Shown: piece by piece, positions 51,695 to 59,710 of the stretch
How positions within the stretch are numbered: position 1 is the stretch's first letter
Layout of the letters: each line of letters starts with the position of its first letter
Assembly (NCBI GenBank): GCA_018268395.1
Contig: JAFDWQ010000005.1
Location: 186,001 to 250,000, forward strand
Origin: Armatimonadota bacterium
GTDB taxonomy: Bacteria; Armatimonadota; Fimbriimonadia; Fimbriimonadales; Fimbriimonadaceae
Length of the DNA: 64,000 nt
Reading direction: 5' to 3'
Translations under genes and position numbers: made by a program
The notes under the pieces: model-generated
Told to the model about the DNA's origin: nothing
The model's input: the letters and a program-made list of their open reading frames with translations, nothing else
Databases searched by the model: none

Positions 51695-52792
51695 ATGACA
51701 AGGATGGCCGTCCGCCCGATCAGCCTGTTCCTCGTCGCCCTCGGACTGACCGTTGGGTGCAAGTCGAAGCTGGCGAACGGAGCCGAGGCCTTGGAACTTC
51801 CTGTGACGCCTGACGCGACCGAGCGCGAGATCGAGTTCGAAGGCGCGGGCGGGGTCAAGCTGGTCGGGACCCTGATGGTCCCGGCCGGCGCCCTTGACCG
51901 CAGCTACCCGTGCGTCCTGCTGCTCTCCGGCAGCGGGCCGACGGACCGGGACGGCAACCAGCCGATGCTCAAGACGGACACGTTGAGGCAAACGGCCGTC
52001 TGCATGGCGGCGGCCGAAATCGCGACCTTCCGGTTCGATAAACGGGCGGTCGCGACCTATGCGTCTCAATGGCCTCACGATGCCTCCAAGTACGGACCGT
52101 TCTTCTCGTGGTCCAACCATGTCGCCGACGCCGTTGCGGCCTGGAACGCGATGCGGAAGAACGGCCTTGTCGACAGGGCCCATTGCGGCCTTCTCGGCCA
52201 TAGCGAAGGAGGCGTGGTCGCTCTCGCGATGGCGGAAAGGGTGAGGCCGCTGGCCATCGTCCTCGCGGCGACTCCTGGACGGCGTCTGGACGAGGTCGTA
52301 CGCGACCAACTTTTGGAGCGGTTACCCGGCCAGGTCGGGCCAGACCGTGCCAAGGCCCTGCTTGCCGAAAGCGACCGGATCAATGCCCGCATCCAAGCGA
52401 CGGGAAGAGTGCCTTCCGATGTCCCGCCCGAACTGCGGGGCCTGTACAACGCGAGCGTCGGGACGTATTGGAAGCAACTTTCACGGCTGGACCCCAAGGG
52501 GCTCCTCCGGCTCTATCGCGGCCCCGTCTTGATCGTGAACGGCGAGACGGACGTACAGGTCGATCCGGTACGGGACGCCAAAGCCCTCTACACGGCCGCC
52601 CAAGACCGGCCCTCCGGAACGAGCGACATCAAAGTCCTTCCTCTCAGCAGCCACAACTTTAAACCCGTCAAGTCGGACAAGGATCCCGGGTTCGAAGGCG
52701 AGATCGTGCCCGACTTCGTGGAGTCCGTACAAGAGTTCTTCGTGCAGCGGTTGGGAGGCAAAGTCCCCGACACCCAGACCGAAGTGGACTGA
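51695..52792 (+). CDS. Alpha/beta hydrolase, lipoprotein-anchored
   Basis: 365 residues. Lipobox LGLTVGC with Cys at 22. Dienelactone-hydrolase-like fold: LLLSGSGPTDRDGNQPML (oxyanion loop), FRFDKRAVATYAS, nucleophile elbow GLLGHSEGGVVAL, acid in IVNGETDVQV and His in LPLSSHNFKP. A periplasmic esterase or peptidase-like enzyme. No operon partner. Confidence 0.88.
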   Translation: MTRMAVRPISLFLVALGLTVGCKSKLANGAEALELPVTPDATEREIEFEGAGGVKLVGTLMVPAGALDRSYPCVLLLSGSGPTDRDGNQPMLKTDTLRQTAVCMAAAEIATFRFDKRAVATYASQWPHDASKYGPFFSWSNHVADAVAAWNAMRKNGLVDRAHCGLLGHSEGGVVALAMAERVRPLAIVLAATPGRRLDEVVRDQLLERLPGQVGPDRAKALLAESDRINARIQATGRVPSDVPPELRGLYNASVGTYWKQLSRLDPKGLLRLYRGPVLIVNGETDVQVDPVRDAKALYTAAQDRPSGTSDIKVLPLSSHNFKPVKSDKDPGFEGEIVPDFVESVQEFFVQRLGGKVPDTQTEVD

Positions 52793-52827
52793 CCGTCCGG
52801 AAGTCCCGTCCCGCGCGTCGCGTGCCT

Positions 52828-52852
52828 TATAATTTGATGAACGTCTAATTAG
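52828..52852 (+). promoter_or_regulatory. Promoter/operator of sdpR-sdpI-like operon
   Basis: TATAAT at 52828-52833 is a perfect -10; CTAATTAG (52845-52852) is an 8-base palindrome directly before the ATG and falls in the expected site for an autoregulating ArsR-type repressor. Confidence 0.55.
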
Positions 52853-53131
52853 ATGGCTGACAAAGTATTCAAGGCCTTGGCCGATCCGACGCGGAGGAAG
52901 ATCCTCCGGATCTTGAACGAGGGCGACAAGTCGGCGGGCGAGATCTCGGACAGGTTCGAGGTGACCGCCGCGACGATGTCGCACCACTTCAACGTCCTCA
53001 AAGACGCGGGTCTCGTCCAGGCCAAGAAGAACGGGACGTCGGTCATCTACAGTCTGGACACGACCGTCATCCAGGACGTGATGTCGGTGTTGTTCGAAGT
53101 GTTCGGACAGAAGACGGAGGTTCAAGAATGA
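52853..53131 (+). CDS. sdpR: ArsR/SmtB-family repressor, SdpR-like
   Basis: 92 residues. Winged helix: VFKALADPTRRKILRILNEGDKSAGEISDRFEVTAATMSHHFNVLKDAGLVQAKKNGTSVIYSL. The TMSHHFNVLKDAGLV helix with the ArsR-typical HLxxLxxAGLV reading is intact. No metal-binding ELCVCDL motif, which fits SdpR-type rather than metal sensors. ATGA overlap with the next gene, as in Bacillus sdpRI. Confidence 0.9.
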   Translation: MADKVFKALADPTRRKILRILNEGDKSAGEISDRFEVTAATMSHHFNVLKDAGLVQAKKNGTSVIYSLDTTVIQDVMSVLFEVFGQKTEVQE

Positions 53132-53775
53132 GACTGCGGACCCTGTTCCTCGGCGGTACCGGCATCGTCCTGCTGACGGTGCTCTATACGGCCCTAATGT
53201 ACGCCCGTTTGCCCGAAAGCATCGCCACCCATTGGGACATCCACGGGCGAGCGGACCAGTTTTCGCCACGGTTCTGGGGGGTCGTCTTCGGCCCGATCGT
53301 CCAAACGGGGATGCTCCTCCTGTTCCTCGTGCTGCCCTCATTGTCCCCGGAAAGGGCCAGATTGGAGGCGTCCGGTGACGTGTACGGAAAGGTCTGTCTG
53401 ACAGTCGTCGCGTTCATGGGCTTCGTCCAGGTCCTTATCGTCCAATCGGCGCTCGGCATGACGGACACGGCGAAGTGGATCGTTTGTAGCGTCTTAGTGT
53501 TGTTCGGTTACATCGGCAACATCATCACGAAGGCGAGGCGGAACTACTTTATGGGGATCAGGACGCCCTGGACCCTGGAGAGCGAGGACGTTTGGAACAG
53601 GACGCACCGCCTTGGGGGAAGGCTCATGGTCGCCGGCTCGATCGTCGGGCTCGTCCTGGTCTTCACCAACGCCCCGCTGTGGTCGGTCTTCGCCGTCATT
53701 CTCGTCGCGAGCCTGTGGCCTGTCGTCTATTCGTACCTGATCTATCGTCGGTCGAGCCGTCCTTACGGACTCTGA
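53128..53775 (+). CDS. sdpI: SdpI family protein (immunity/DUF1648-like)
   Basis: 215 residues, six membrane segments. DUF1648 domain YARLPESIATHWDIHGRADQF, and the SdpI-like YFMGIRTPWTLESEDVWNRTHRLGGRLMVAG in its second half. In Bacillus, SdpI gives immunity to the toxin SdpC and sequesters SdpR. No sdpC or sdpAB gene here, so it may be an orphan immunity or a signalling receptor for another organism's toxin. Confidence 0.9.
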   Translation: MRLRTLFLGGTGIVLLTVLYTALMYARLPESIATHWDIHGRADQFSPRFWGVVFGPIVQTGMLLLFLVLPSLSPERARLEASGDVYGKVCLTVVAFMGFVQVLIVQSALGMTDTAKWIVCSVLVLFGYIGNIITKARRNYFMGIRTPWTLESEDVWNRTHRLGGRLMVAGSIVGLVLVFTNAPLWSVFAVILVASLWPVVYSYLIYRRSSRPYGL

Positions 53776-54078
53776 TCACCGTCCCGCAGGCCCGAACCGA
53801 GACAGGAGCCGGGCGGGGAGCCCGGGATCGAGGACGAGCCAGAGGGACAGCGTTCCGACGACGGCCCAGAACGCGGCGACCACCAGCGGCGGTCCGAGGA
53901 CGCAACGAGTCCCTCTTTCGCCTTTGATGGTGGCAAGGACGTAGAAGACGGTCGCGGCAAAGGCCGCCACCGGCAGCGCGAACCTGCCGCAAACGAGAGC
54001 GACCGTCGCGCACTTGCAGAAGGTGAACGCGATCCCTTCGTAGACTTGGCCGGGAGTCTTGGTCGGGCCAGTCGTCAC
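53776..54078 (-). CDS. Small membrane protein (last gene of radical-SAM operon)
   Basis: 100 residues with three hydrophobic segments after a Cys motif FCKCATVALVC near the N-terminus. GTG start overlaps the preceding gene's TGA by four bases (GTGA), the strongest evidence that it is a real gene. No homology recognised. It is the fifth and last gene of the operon; its Cys motif could be part of metal binding with the two zinc-ribbon partners, but that is speculation. 3' end meets the convergent sdpI with no gap. Confidence 0.65.
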   Translation of the reverse strand: MTTGPTKTPGQVYEGIAFTFCKCATVALVCGRFALPVAAFAATVFYVLATIKGERGTRCVLGPPLVVAAFWAVVGTLSLWLVLDPGLPARLLSRFGPAGR

Positions 54079-54377
54079 TTCTTTCCGGACCTCACGATCA
54101 TCACGATAAAGAATACGGGAAGGAGGATGCCGAGCAGGCTGAGGACGGTCCAGACCGCATCGGTCCGCGTTGGCGACGTTCCGGCACTGAGGCCGGCCAA
54201 CAAGAGGAAGCAACCTCCCATCAAACCTGCGGGCAGTCCGACAAGGACGAGCAGGACGACCCACAAGGCGACCAAACCGCCTGTCGTCCGCCCCCAGCCG
54301 CAAACGGAGCACGAGGCATTGCCGATCGGGATGGAGTTGCCGCATTTCGGGCAGACGCGGTCGGGCGGGGGGATCAT
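54075..54377 (-). CDS. Zinc-ribbon membrane protein
   Basis: 100 residues. N-terminal zinc ribbon VCPKCGNSIPIGNASCSVCGWG (CxxC...CxxC), then two membrane segments (ALWVVLLVLVGLPAGLMGG and LLGILLPVFFIVMIV). Overlaps both neighbours by four bases. Function unknown; zinc-ribbon-TM proteins are often assembly or regulatory partners of a membrane enzyme. Confidence 0.75.
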   Translation of the reverse strand: MIPPPDRVCPKCGNSIPIGNASCSVCGWGRTTGGLVALWVVLLVLVGLPAGLMGGCFLLLAGLSAGTSPTRTDAVWTVLSLLGILLPVFFIVMIVRSGKK

Positions 54378-54583
54378 GGCTTCACCTGTCGTCTTTCAAC
54401 CTGTCGCGAACGAACCGCCATTTTGAACCTTACGACTTTCTGGCCCTGTTCCAGGACCGTCGCCGTACCGAGCGACATGGTCCGAAAAGTACGCCTGGGG
54501 TTTCGGCTACAGAAGGGGCATCCGTCCTCCTGAGGGACAAGGGTGCTTCCGCACCGGTGGCAGCGTTCATTCGACCGGCTCAA
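54374..54583 (-). CDS. Small zinc-ribbon protein
   Basis: 69 residues: CHRCGSTLVPQEDGCPFC at residues 8-25 is a four-Cys zinc ribbon; the remainder is Arg/Lys/Val-rich. TTG start overlaps the Lgt-like gene by 17 bases and its end overlaps the next gene by four. Role unknown. Confidence 0.7.
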   Translation of the reverse strand: MSRSNERCHRCGSTLVPQEDGCPFCSRNPRRTFRTMSLGTATVLEQGQKVVRFKMAVRSRQVERRQVKP

Positions 54584-55262
54584 GGGAACGCCTCCTTCGG
54601 ACGGTATGGACGATCAAGAACGCAGCGCCGGCCAGCGCCGTCTGAAGGGAGGCGAGCTGCATGGCACCGAACGGTCCGAGGAGGTGGTCGCGATCGCGGA
54701 AAAACTCCTGGCCGAAGCGTCCGAGTCCCCAAACGGCCAAGTACACATGAAACGACGCTCCCGGATAGGGCGTCCGGTTACGGACAGCGAGGAGCCCGAT
54801 CGTCAGGGCCGCCGCGAACGCCGCCGAATACAGCTGGGCGGGATGACGGTCACATCCGCCTTGGTGAACGCTCCAAGGGCCGTCGAACGGGCCTCCCAGG
54901 CAACACGGGTTCAGGAAGCATCCGATCCGACCGACCGCCTCGCCAGCCGCCAACGCGGGCGCGACGGCGTCGCCTAACGACGACTTTAAACCAAGCTTCG
55001 CCTTGACCGCTTCGAAGCCGATCCAGCCTGCCAAGATCCCTCCGAGAAGGGCACGCCCACCGGCGGAGGGGTCGAGCGCCGTCGGGGCCGCGCCCTGGAC
55101 GAAAGCCTGGGTGACCTTGGCTCCGACGATGCCGCAGACGAACGTGACCACGGCGAGCAAGACCGTGTGGTCGGCCCGAAGGCCCCGGCGACGGGCAAGG
55201 AGCCAGAAGACGATGGCCCCGGTCGCATAGCCCAGTCCCGTGAACACCGCGCCGGCCGTCAT
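54567..55262 (-). CDS. Lgt-like prolipoprotein diacylglyceryl transferase family protein
   Basis: 231 residues, shorter than E. coli Lgt (291). Lgt-type motifs: GRIGCFLNPCCLGGPFDG (GRIGxFxNGxxxG signature, Arg of the transfer site), RHPAQLYSA and YLAVWGLGRFGQEFFRD. Authentic Lgt attaches diacylglycerol from phosphatidylglycerol to the lipobox Cys. The first ~40 residues of the classic enzyme are missing and the gene sits in an operon with a radical SAM protein, so the substrate may differ. ATG overlaps the upstream stop by four bases. Confidence 0.85.
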   Translation of the reverse strand: MTAGAVFTGLGYATGAIVFWLLARRRGLRADHTVLLAVVTFVCGIVGAKVTQAFVQGAAPTALDPSAGGRALLGGILAGWIGFEAVKAKLGLKSSLGDAVAPALAAGEAVGRIGCFLNPCCLGGPFDGPWSVHQGGCDRHPAQLYSAAFAAALTIGLLAVRNRTPYPGASFHVYLAVWGLGRFGQEFFRDRDHLLGPFGAMQLASLQTALAGAAFLIVHTVRRRRSLEPVE

Positions 55263-56806
55263 GTCACGGTCCTGAGCGGCGTGAGCCCGTCCCGGTCCGG
55301 AAAGTCGGTCGATTCCGGGAAGAGCCACCTCCAGCAGAAGGGTGTCCGACGGGGGTCTTCTTCGAACGAACCCGTGTGGACGCAGCACTGCCGGATGCGG
55401 GCTTCATGGAACGTGTGCGCGTCCATGAACATCTTGACCGTCATGCGGAACGTTCGCCGAGCGAGATCGGCGATCATCGCTTCGGCTTTTTTGGCCTGTG
55501 CCAAGCCGAGGAGTTCGACGACTCCCGGGACACACCCGCACAGGCGGAACAGGTCTCCCGCTAAGGCCAGCGACCCCGTCTTTTGCGATTCGGAGAACAC
55601 CCGGGCCAAGGCTCCGTCCCGAACGAGCGCTTTGACGGCGTCGGACGCGTCTTCGAAACTGATCGTATTGGCGGCAAGATGGATCCAGCTCTTCAGCTCG
55701 TCGCGTCCGATCGTGTCCGGTAAAGACTTCCAAGCCCCCTGTTTGTCCTTCAAGTAGTAGGCGATATCGCAACAGTCGCGATGCGAACAGGGAAGCGGGA
55801 CGAAATCGACCGCCTTGACGGCCCCTTCGGTCTGGCGTTCCAGTCGTTTGAGGACGCCCGTCGGCGTCGCTCGGTCCATGGGGTCGATCTCGTCACTGCG
55901 ACCAGACCCGAAAACCGGCTGGAAGGCAAGGCCGACACAGGACGGCGTCGACATCGCCAGACGGGCGACTTCGCCCACCTCGTCTTCGTTCACGCCCCGT
56001 TTGACCGTCATGACCAAGGTCGTCGGGACGCCGGTTTCGCTCAGCCGCGCCAGGGCCGCGAGCTTTTCGGAAGCCAAGTCCTGACCTCGGAGCGCCAGAT
56101 AGGTGGAGGGCCGCAGGCCGTCGAACTGCAGATAGGCTTCGACCCGGTCTTTGAACCGGGCGAGCTGGACGGCGAAGCCATCGTCTCGGGCGATCCTGCG
56201 GCCGTTGGTGTTGAGAAGGATCCGGGTCACGGGCTTTGAGGCGGTCGATTCGAGGATTTCTCCTAGGTCGCGCCGGACGGTGGGCTCTCCACCGCTCAAC
56301 ATGAGGACGCCCAGCCGTCCGGCCTCTCGGTCGGTCACGGTATCGATCGTCCGGCAGATCTCGTCGATCGACGGCGTCTCGATCGGTGGCGCCGCCGATC
56401 CAGGGGGCAGGGCCGAGGCGTAGCACGTCGGGCAATTCAGGTTGCAGTGTTCCGTGACGTTGAGCAAGAGGATGCACGTGTGCTGGCCGTGTCCGGAGGG
56501 AAGTCCGTCCTGGTAGCCCTCGGGAAAGGCTCGGTCGTTTCCCGGTCGGTCGGGAACGACCGTCGACGTCGGGGCCGACCAACCGTGACGGGCCTTCCAG
56601 AGTGCCGAGTCCTCCTCGTACAGGCTTTCGGTCTCTCCGTGCTCGCTGCAAAAGCGACGCATCCACACGGAGCCGTCTCGGCTGACCAACATCCCGTCCT
56701 TCCATGTCCTCGGGTCGTCGGGACGCAGGATCCTGGCGGCTGCGCACGCCGGGCACACGGTCTTCGTGTACTCTTCGATCACGTACGGGCGGAGGGGAAG
56801 GGGCAT
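55259..56806 (-). CDS. Radical SAM protein of the tetraether-lipid-synthase (Tes/MJ0619, COG1964) family
   Basis: 515 residues. N-terminal rubredoxin-like Cys set KTVCPAC (18,21) and FCSEHGE (53) as in archaeal Tes, then QHTCILLLNVTEHCNLNCPTCYA with the radical SAM Cys 121, 125 and 128. GGEPT lies in MLSGGEPTVRRD. Further Cys clusters: CSHRDCC near 340, LCGC near 425, QCC and FCW near the C-terminus (auxiliary clusters). The DCGLC-type linker that precedes QHTC in Tes lacks its Cys residues here. Tes joins phytanyl chains in archaeal membranes; bacterial homologs act on fatty chains. First gene of a five-gene operon with an Lgt-like enzyme. Confidence 0.85.
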   Translation of the reverse strand: MPLPLRPYVIEEYTKTVCPACAAARILRPDDPRTWKDGMLVSRDGSVWMRRFCSEHGETESLYEEDSALWKARHGWSAPTSTVVPDRPGNDRAFPEGYQDGLPSGHGQHTCILLLNVTEHCNLNCPTCYASALPPGSAAPPIETPSIDEICRTIDTVTDREAGRLGVLMLSGGEPTVRRDLGEILESTASKPVTRILLNTNGRRIARDDGFAVQLARFKDRVEAYLQFDGLRPSTYLALRGQDLASEKLAALARLSETGVPTTLVMTVKRGVNEDEVGEVARLAMSTPSCVGLAFQPVFGSGRSDEIDPMDRATPTGVLKRLERQTEGAVKAVDFVPLPCSHRDCCDIAYYLKDKQGAWKSLPDTIGRDELKSWIHLAANTISFEDASDAVKALVRDGALARVFSESQKTGSLALAGDLFRLCGCVPGVVELLGLAQAKKAEAMIADLARRTFRMTVKMFMDAHTFHEARIRQCCVHTGSFEEDPRRTPFCWRWLFPESTDFPDRDGLTPLRTVT

Positions 56807-56950
56807 GTCGGTTCGGTCGCCGTGCGTCTTAACGGATCAACGCCGTCCGGTCGTCCAGACCGGGACCGGTCCGATGCTTCGGGTCGGTCCCCTCCGGAGC
56901 GCCACGCATTATGGACAGGCCTTCCCCCTGAAAAACGACAGAAATCCGCC

Positions 56951-56956
56951 TATAAT
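56951..56956 (+). promoter_or_regulatory. -10 box of the L,D-transpeptidase gene
   Basis: Perfect TATAAT at 56951-56956, ending 9 bases before the ATG at 56966. No Shine-Dalgarno; the transcript would start within about 3 bases of the ATG. Confidence 0.6.
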
Positions 56957-56965
56957 TGCCCCATC

Positions 56966-57703
56966 ATGCAACGTTTCAGGTCGCTTCTGGTGTTCGTCGG
57001 CGCTTTCGCCGCGACGGCCGCGTGGTCCCAGAACATCGAGGGCGTCACGTTCGCCAACAAGCCCGGCCAGGTCTTCGCCCCGTTACGACAGACGTGCCAG
57101 AGCCTCGGCCTCGTCGTCGAGTGGGACGATACGACGAGCGAAGTCGTCGTCGGGGAAAAGCGCTTCAAAGAGCGCGATTTCCGGACGTTGTTCGATGGGA
57201 CGAAGCTGGTGCCGTTACGCGACCTCGAGAAGTTCGGCGTCACCGTCCACTATGACGACGGCTCCGATTCGGCCGTCTTGTCCTACCAGGACAAAGAAAC
57301 GACCGTCAGTTTGGGCCAGAAGCGGGTCGAGATCAGCATCGACGATCAGACCCTGCGGGCGTGGCAAGGCCAGATCTTGGTCATGGAGACGAACGTCAGC
57401 ACCGGCCGACGAGGGCACACGACGCCGAAGGGCAGCTTTAAAGCCGGTCCTGTCAAGACGCGCATGCACTATTCGCGCCTCTACGACAACGCTCCGATGC
57501 CGTACAGCGTCCAGGTCAACGGCGACGTCTTCATCCATGGCTATCACAGCGTGCCGAAATATCCGGCTTCGCACGGATGCATCCGGATGCCGCTGTACGG
57601 TCGGAACGCCGCCCGGTACTTCTTCGACTGGGTCGACAAAGGAACCCCGGTCGATATCCTGGGGGACTTTGCCGAGGTCTCGGCCAAGTCCGGTAACCAC
57701 TGA
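56966..57703 (+). CDS. L,D-transpeptidase with N-terminal copper-amine-oxidase-N-like domain
   Basis: 245 residues. Signal peptide (MQRFRSLLVFVGAFAATAAWSQ). Residues 28-105: VFAPLRQTCQSLGLVVEWDDTTSEVVV and LVPLRDLEKFGVTVHYD, the Cu_amine_oxidN1 repeat that often binds cell wall. YkuD catalytic domain from about 120: VFIHGYHSVPKYPASHGCIRMP holds the catalytic Cys with its His. Makes 3-3 cross-links in peptidoglycan or anchors proteins to it. Confidence 0.93.
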   Translation: MQRFRSLLVFVGAFAATAAWSQNIEGVTFANKPGQVFAPLRQTCQSLGLVVEWDDTTSEVVVGEKRFKERDFRTLFDGTKLVPLRDLEKFGVTVHYDDGSDSAVLSYQDKETTVSLGQKRVEISIDDQTLRAWQGQILVMETNVSTGRRGHTTPKGSFKAGPVKTRMHYSRLYDNAPMPYSVQVNGDVFIHGYHSVPKYPASHGCIRMPLYGRNAARYFFDWVDKGTPVDILGDFAEVSAKSGNH

Positions 57704-57750
57704 TAGGCCCGAGGCCCGTACGGCACCAAGTTGGCCCATAATGGGGGGTC

Positions 57751-58206
57751 ATGCTGTGGAGCAGGCTCCGATGGCCTTTGTTGCCCGTCGCGGTATGGGC
57801 GTGCGGGTGTGACACCGGCCCAGAAGCGGTCAAGCCCGAACAGGCCCGCGCCTATATCCAAAGCAAAGACCGTCCTGCGTTTCCGGTGCCCAAGACCACC
57901 GCTGACGCCGAGAAGATCGGCATCCCAGTCTATCCGGGCTCCGTATTGGGCGAAGGCGAGAACTCGAGGGTCGACGACCGCTCGTTCCACCGCACGTACT
58001 TCGTCAAGATGTACGCCCCGGCCGTTCCTTCCGAAGTCGCCTCGTTCTACTTCAAGGGCCTCAAGCAGTCTAAGAAACTCGGGGGGTCCGAAGAGCAGCA
58101 GATCGTCGGGCGGAGCGCGGGCGGGGACGAGATCGACGTCCGGATCGGGCCGGCTGCCGACAAGACCAAGTCCCTCGTCATGGTCTGGATGTCTCAGAGC
58201 AAGTAG
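57751..58206 (+). CDS. Putative lipoprotein of unknown function
   Basis: 151 residues. Hydrophobic N-terminus PLLPVAVWACGC gives a lipobox-like Cys near 18-20. The mature domain (IGIPVYPGSVLGEG ... YFVKMYAPAVPSEVASFYFKGLKQS) resembles small hypothetical secreted proteins that carry an 'IPVYPGA' motif. CATAAT at 57737-57742 ends 8 bases before the ATG. Overlaps the convergent nitrilase gene by 29 bases. Confidence 0.7.
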   Translation: MLWSRLRWPLLPVAVWACGCDTGPEAVKPEQARAYIQSKDRPAFPVPKTTADAEKIGIPVYPGSVLGEGENSRVDDRSFHRTYFVKMYAPAVPSEVASFYFKGLKQSKKLGGSEEQQIVGRSAGGDEIDVRIGPAADKTKSLVMVWMSQSK

Positions 58207-59044
58207 CCGGACGCACGCTCCAGTCCCCACGGTCCCTGTCGTGCCAGTTCCGGACGTCGCCGGACTCCCGTGAGGCTAGAAGCACTTCGAAATCTAAATC
58301 GGCGACCGTCACCGCCTCGACGCCGTGAGGCGTCTCGGCCAAGACGGCGTCGTCCGGGAAGGGCCCGACGGGAGGCGTCAGGACGGCGGAAGATCCGACC
58401 GCGCTCACGACCGGTTCACGGCCGAGCGATCCGACCAACGACGCATGGACGACGAACACCTGGTTTTCGACGGCTCGTGCCCGGCAGGACGTCCGGACGC
58501 GTCGGAACCCGTGAGCCGTTTCCGTGTAGGCCGGAACGGCTTGGACGAGGACGCCGGATTCGGCCAAAGCCCTTCCCGAGGCAGGGAACTCAGAGTCATA
58601 ACAGACCGTGACGCCGAGCCTGGGGTCCGGCAACGTGCGGAGGCCGCGACCAGGCACCAGGCCCCAATCGTCGTCTTCGAACCGGGTCAGGACGACCTTC
58701 GGCAGGTCCCAAGTGACCGACCCGTCCGGGAAGGCCACGATCGCGCGGTTTTCGATGCCTTCTGGTGTCCTCACGAACAGCGTCCCTCCGACGATGGTGC
58801 AGTGTCGGTCGGCTGCAAGGGCACCGAAGAACCGGACCGTCTCAGGCGCGAAGTCGGCGAGGTATCCAGCGATGTCCTTCTGCTCCAAGTCCGGCCGGCC
58901 GCCCAGCAGTTCGAGACAGGGTAGTTCCGGCAGGACGATCAGGTCGGCACCGGCGCACCGGTCGACCAGGCGTTCGGCATGGGCATGGAACTTGGCCAAG
59001 TCGCCGGTCGGCTCGACGCTCCAAGTGACGGCCGCGACCCTCAC
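58178..59044 (-). CDS. Carbon-nitrogen hydrolase (nitrilase superfamily)
   Basis: 288 residues. Catalytic triad: Glu in LIVLPELPCLELL, Lys in WDLPKVVLTRFED and Cys in GVTVCYDSEFP. Hydrolyses nitriles, amides or carbamoyl groups; the closest characterised relatives are amidases, substrate unknown. GTG start at 59044 overlaps the GNAT stop by four bases (GTGA), so the two are coupled. Confidence 0.88.
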   Translation of the reverse strand: MRVAAVTWSVEPTGDLAKFHAHAERLVDRCAGADLIVLPELPCLELLGGRPDLEQKDIAGYLADFAPETVRFFGALAADRHCTIVGGTLFVRTPEGIENRAIVAFPDGSVTWDLPKVVLTRFEDDDWGLVPGRGLRTLPDPRLGVTVCYDSEFPASGRALAESGVLVQAVPAYTETAHGFRRVRTSCRARAVENQVFVVHASLVGSLGREPVVSAVGSSAVLTPPVGPFPDDAVLAETPHGVEAVTVADLDFEVLLASRESGDVRNWHDRDRGDWSVRPATCSETSRP

Positions 59045-59655
59045 GGCCGCCACTCCAGCACGGCCGCCGCGTCCCCGGACTCCTCGTCGTCCATGTGCCC
59101 CTCGACGACCTTGACGAACGACAGCCCGTACCGTAGGAGCGGCGTCATCGTGCGGTCCTTCGTCCGCCCTTTGGCCACGGCCCGGGCGTACAGGACCTTG
59201 TCGCTGTTCTTGTTCGCCACCGACCACTCCCGCCAGTCCGGTAATCGGCACGCGGTCCCGAACCGGGTCAACCCCAGCCGTCGCACGAGGTCGAACCGGG
59301 CTTCGTACAAGGCCCGGCCGATGCCTCGCGCCCGAAAGTCCGGATGGACGCTGATGTCCGCCCCGAACAGGGTCGATCCCGCAGGGTCGTGGGCTGTGAA
59401 CAGCCGCCCGCCGGTCGTCGACTCCCAATCGCCGTGCCGCTGCCAGGCCTCCTCTAGGACGATCAGGCTGCTCGCGCTCCCGACCACTCGACCGTCTTCC
59501 AAGGCTACGAACTGGCCCTCTGGGAACACCTCCAGGTGCCGTCCGATGTCTTCAGCCGTCCACAGAAGCGAGGCGGGGAAGGGGTGCGGAAAGCACGATC
59601 GCTGTAGGCCGACCACCCCGCCCACGTCGCCCGTCTCCAAGGTGCGGACTTCCAC
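59041..59655 (-). CDS. GNAT family N-acetyltransferase
   Basis: 204 residues. Motif A is DISVHPDFRARGIGRALYEARFDLVRRLG; the region upstream contains GQFVALEDGRVVGSASSLIV (strand beta4). The VEWRP-like end is typical of acetyltransferases of this length. GTG start at 59655. Coupled to the nitrilase, so the pair may act on one N-acylated or amide-containing compound. Confidence 0.85.
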   Translation of the reverse strand: MEVRTLETGDVGGVVGLQRSCFPHPFPASLLWTAEDIGRHLEVFPEGQFVALEDGRVVGSASSLIVLEEAWQRHGDWESTTGGRLFTAHDPAGSTLFGADISVHPDFRARGIGRALYEARFDLVRRLGLTRFGTACRLPDWREWSVANKNSDKVLYARAVAKGRTKDRTMTPLLRYGLSFVKVVEGHMDDEESGDAAAVLEWRP

Positions 59656-59710
59656 GGCCTGAATTCTGACTGGAACCTGCAGGCGCCTTTGTGACGTACA
59701 CTGGATCACG

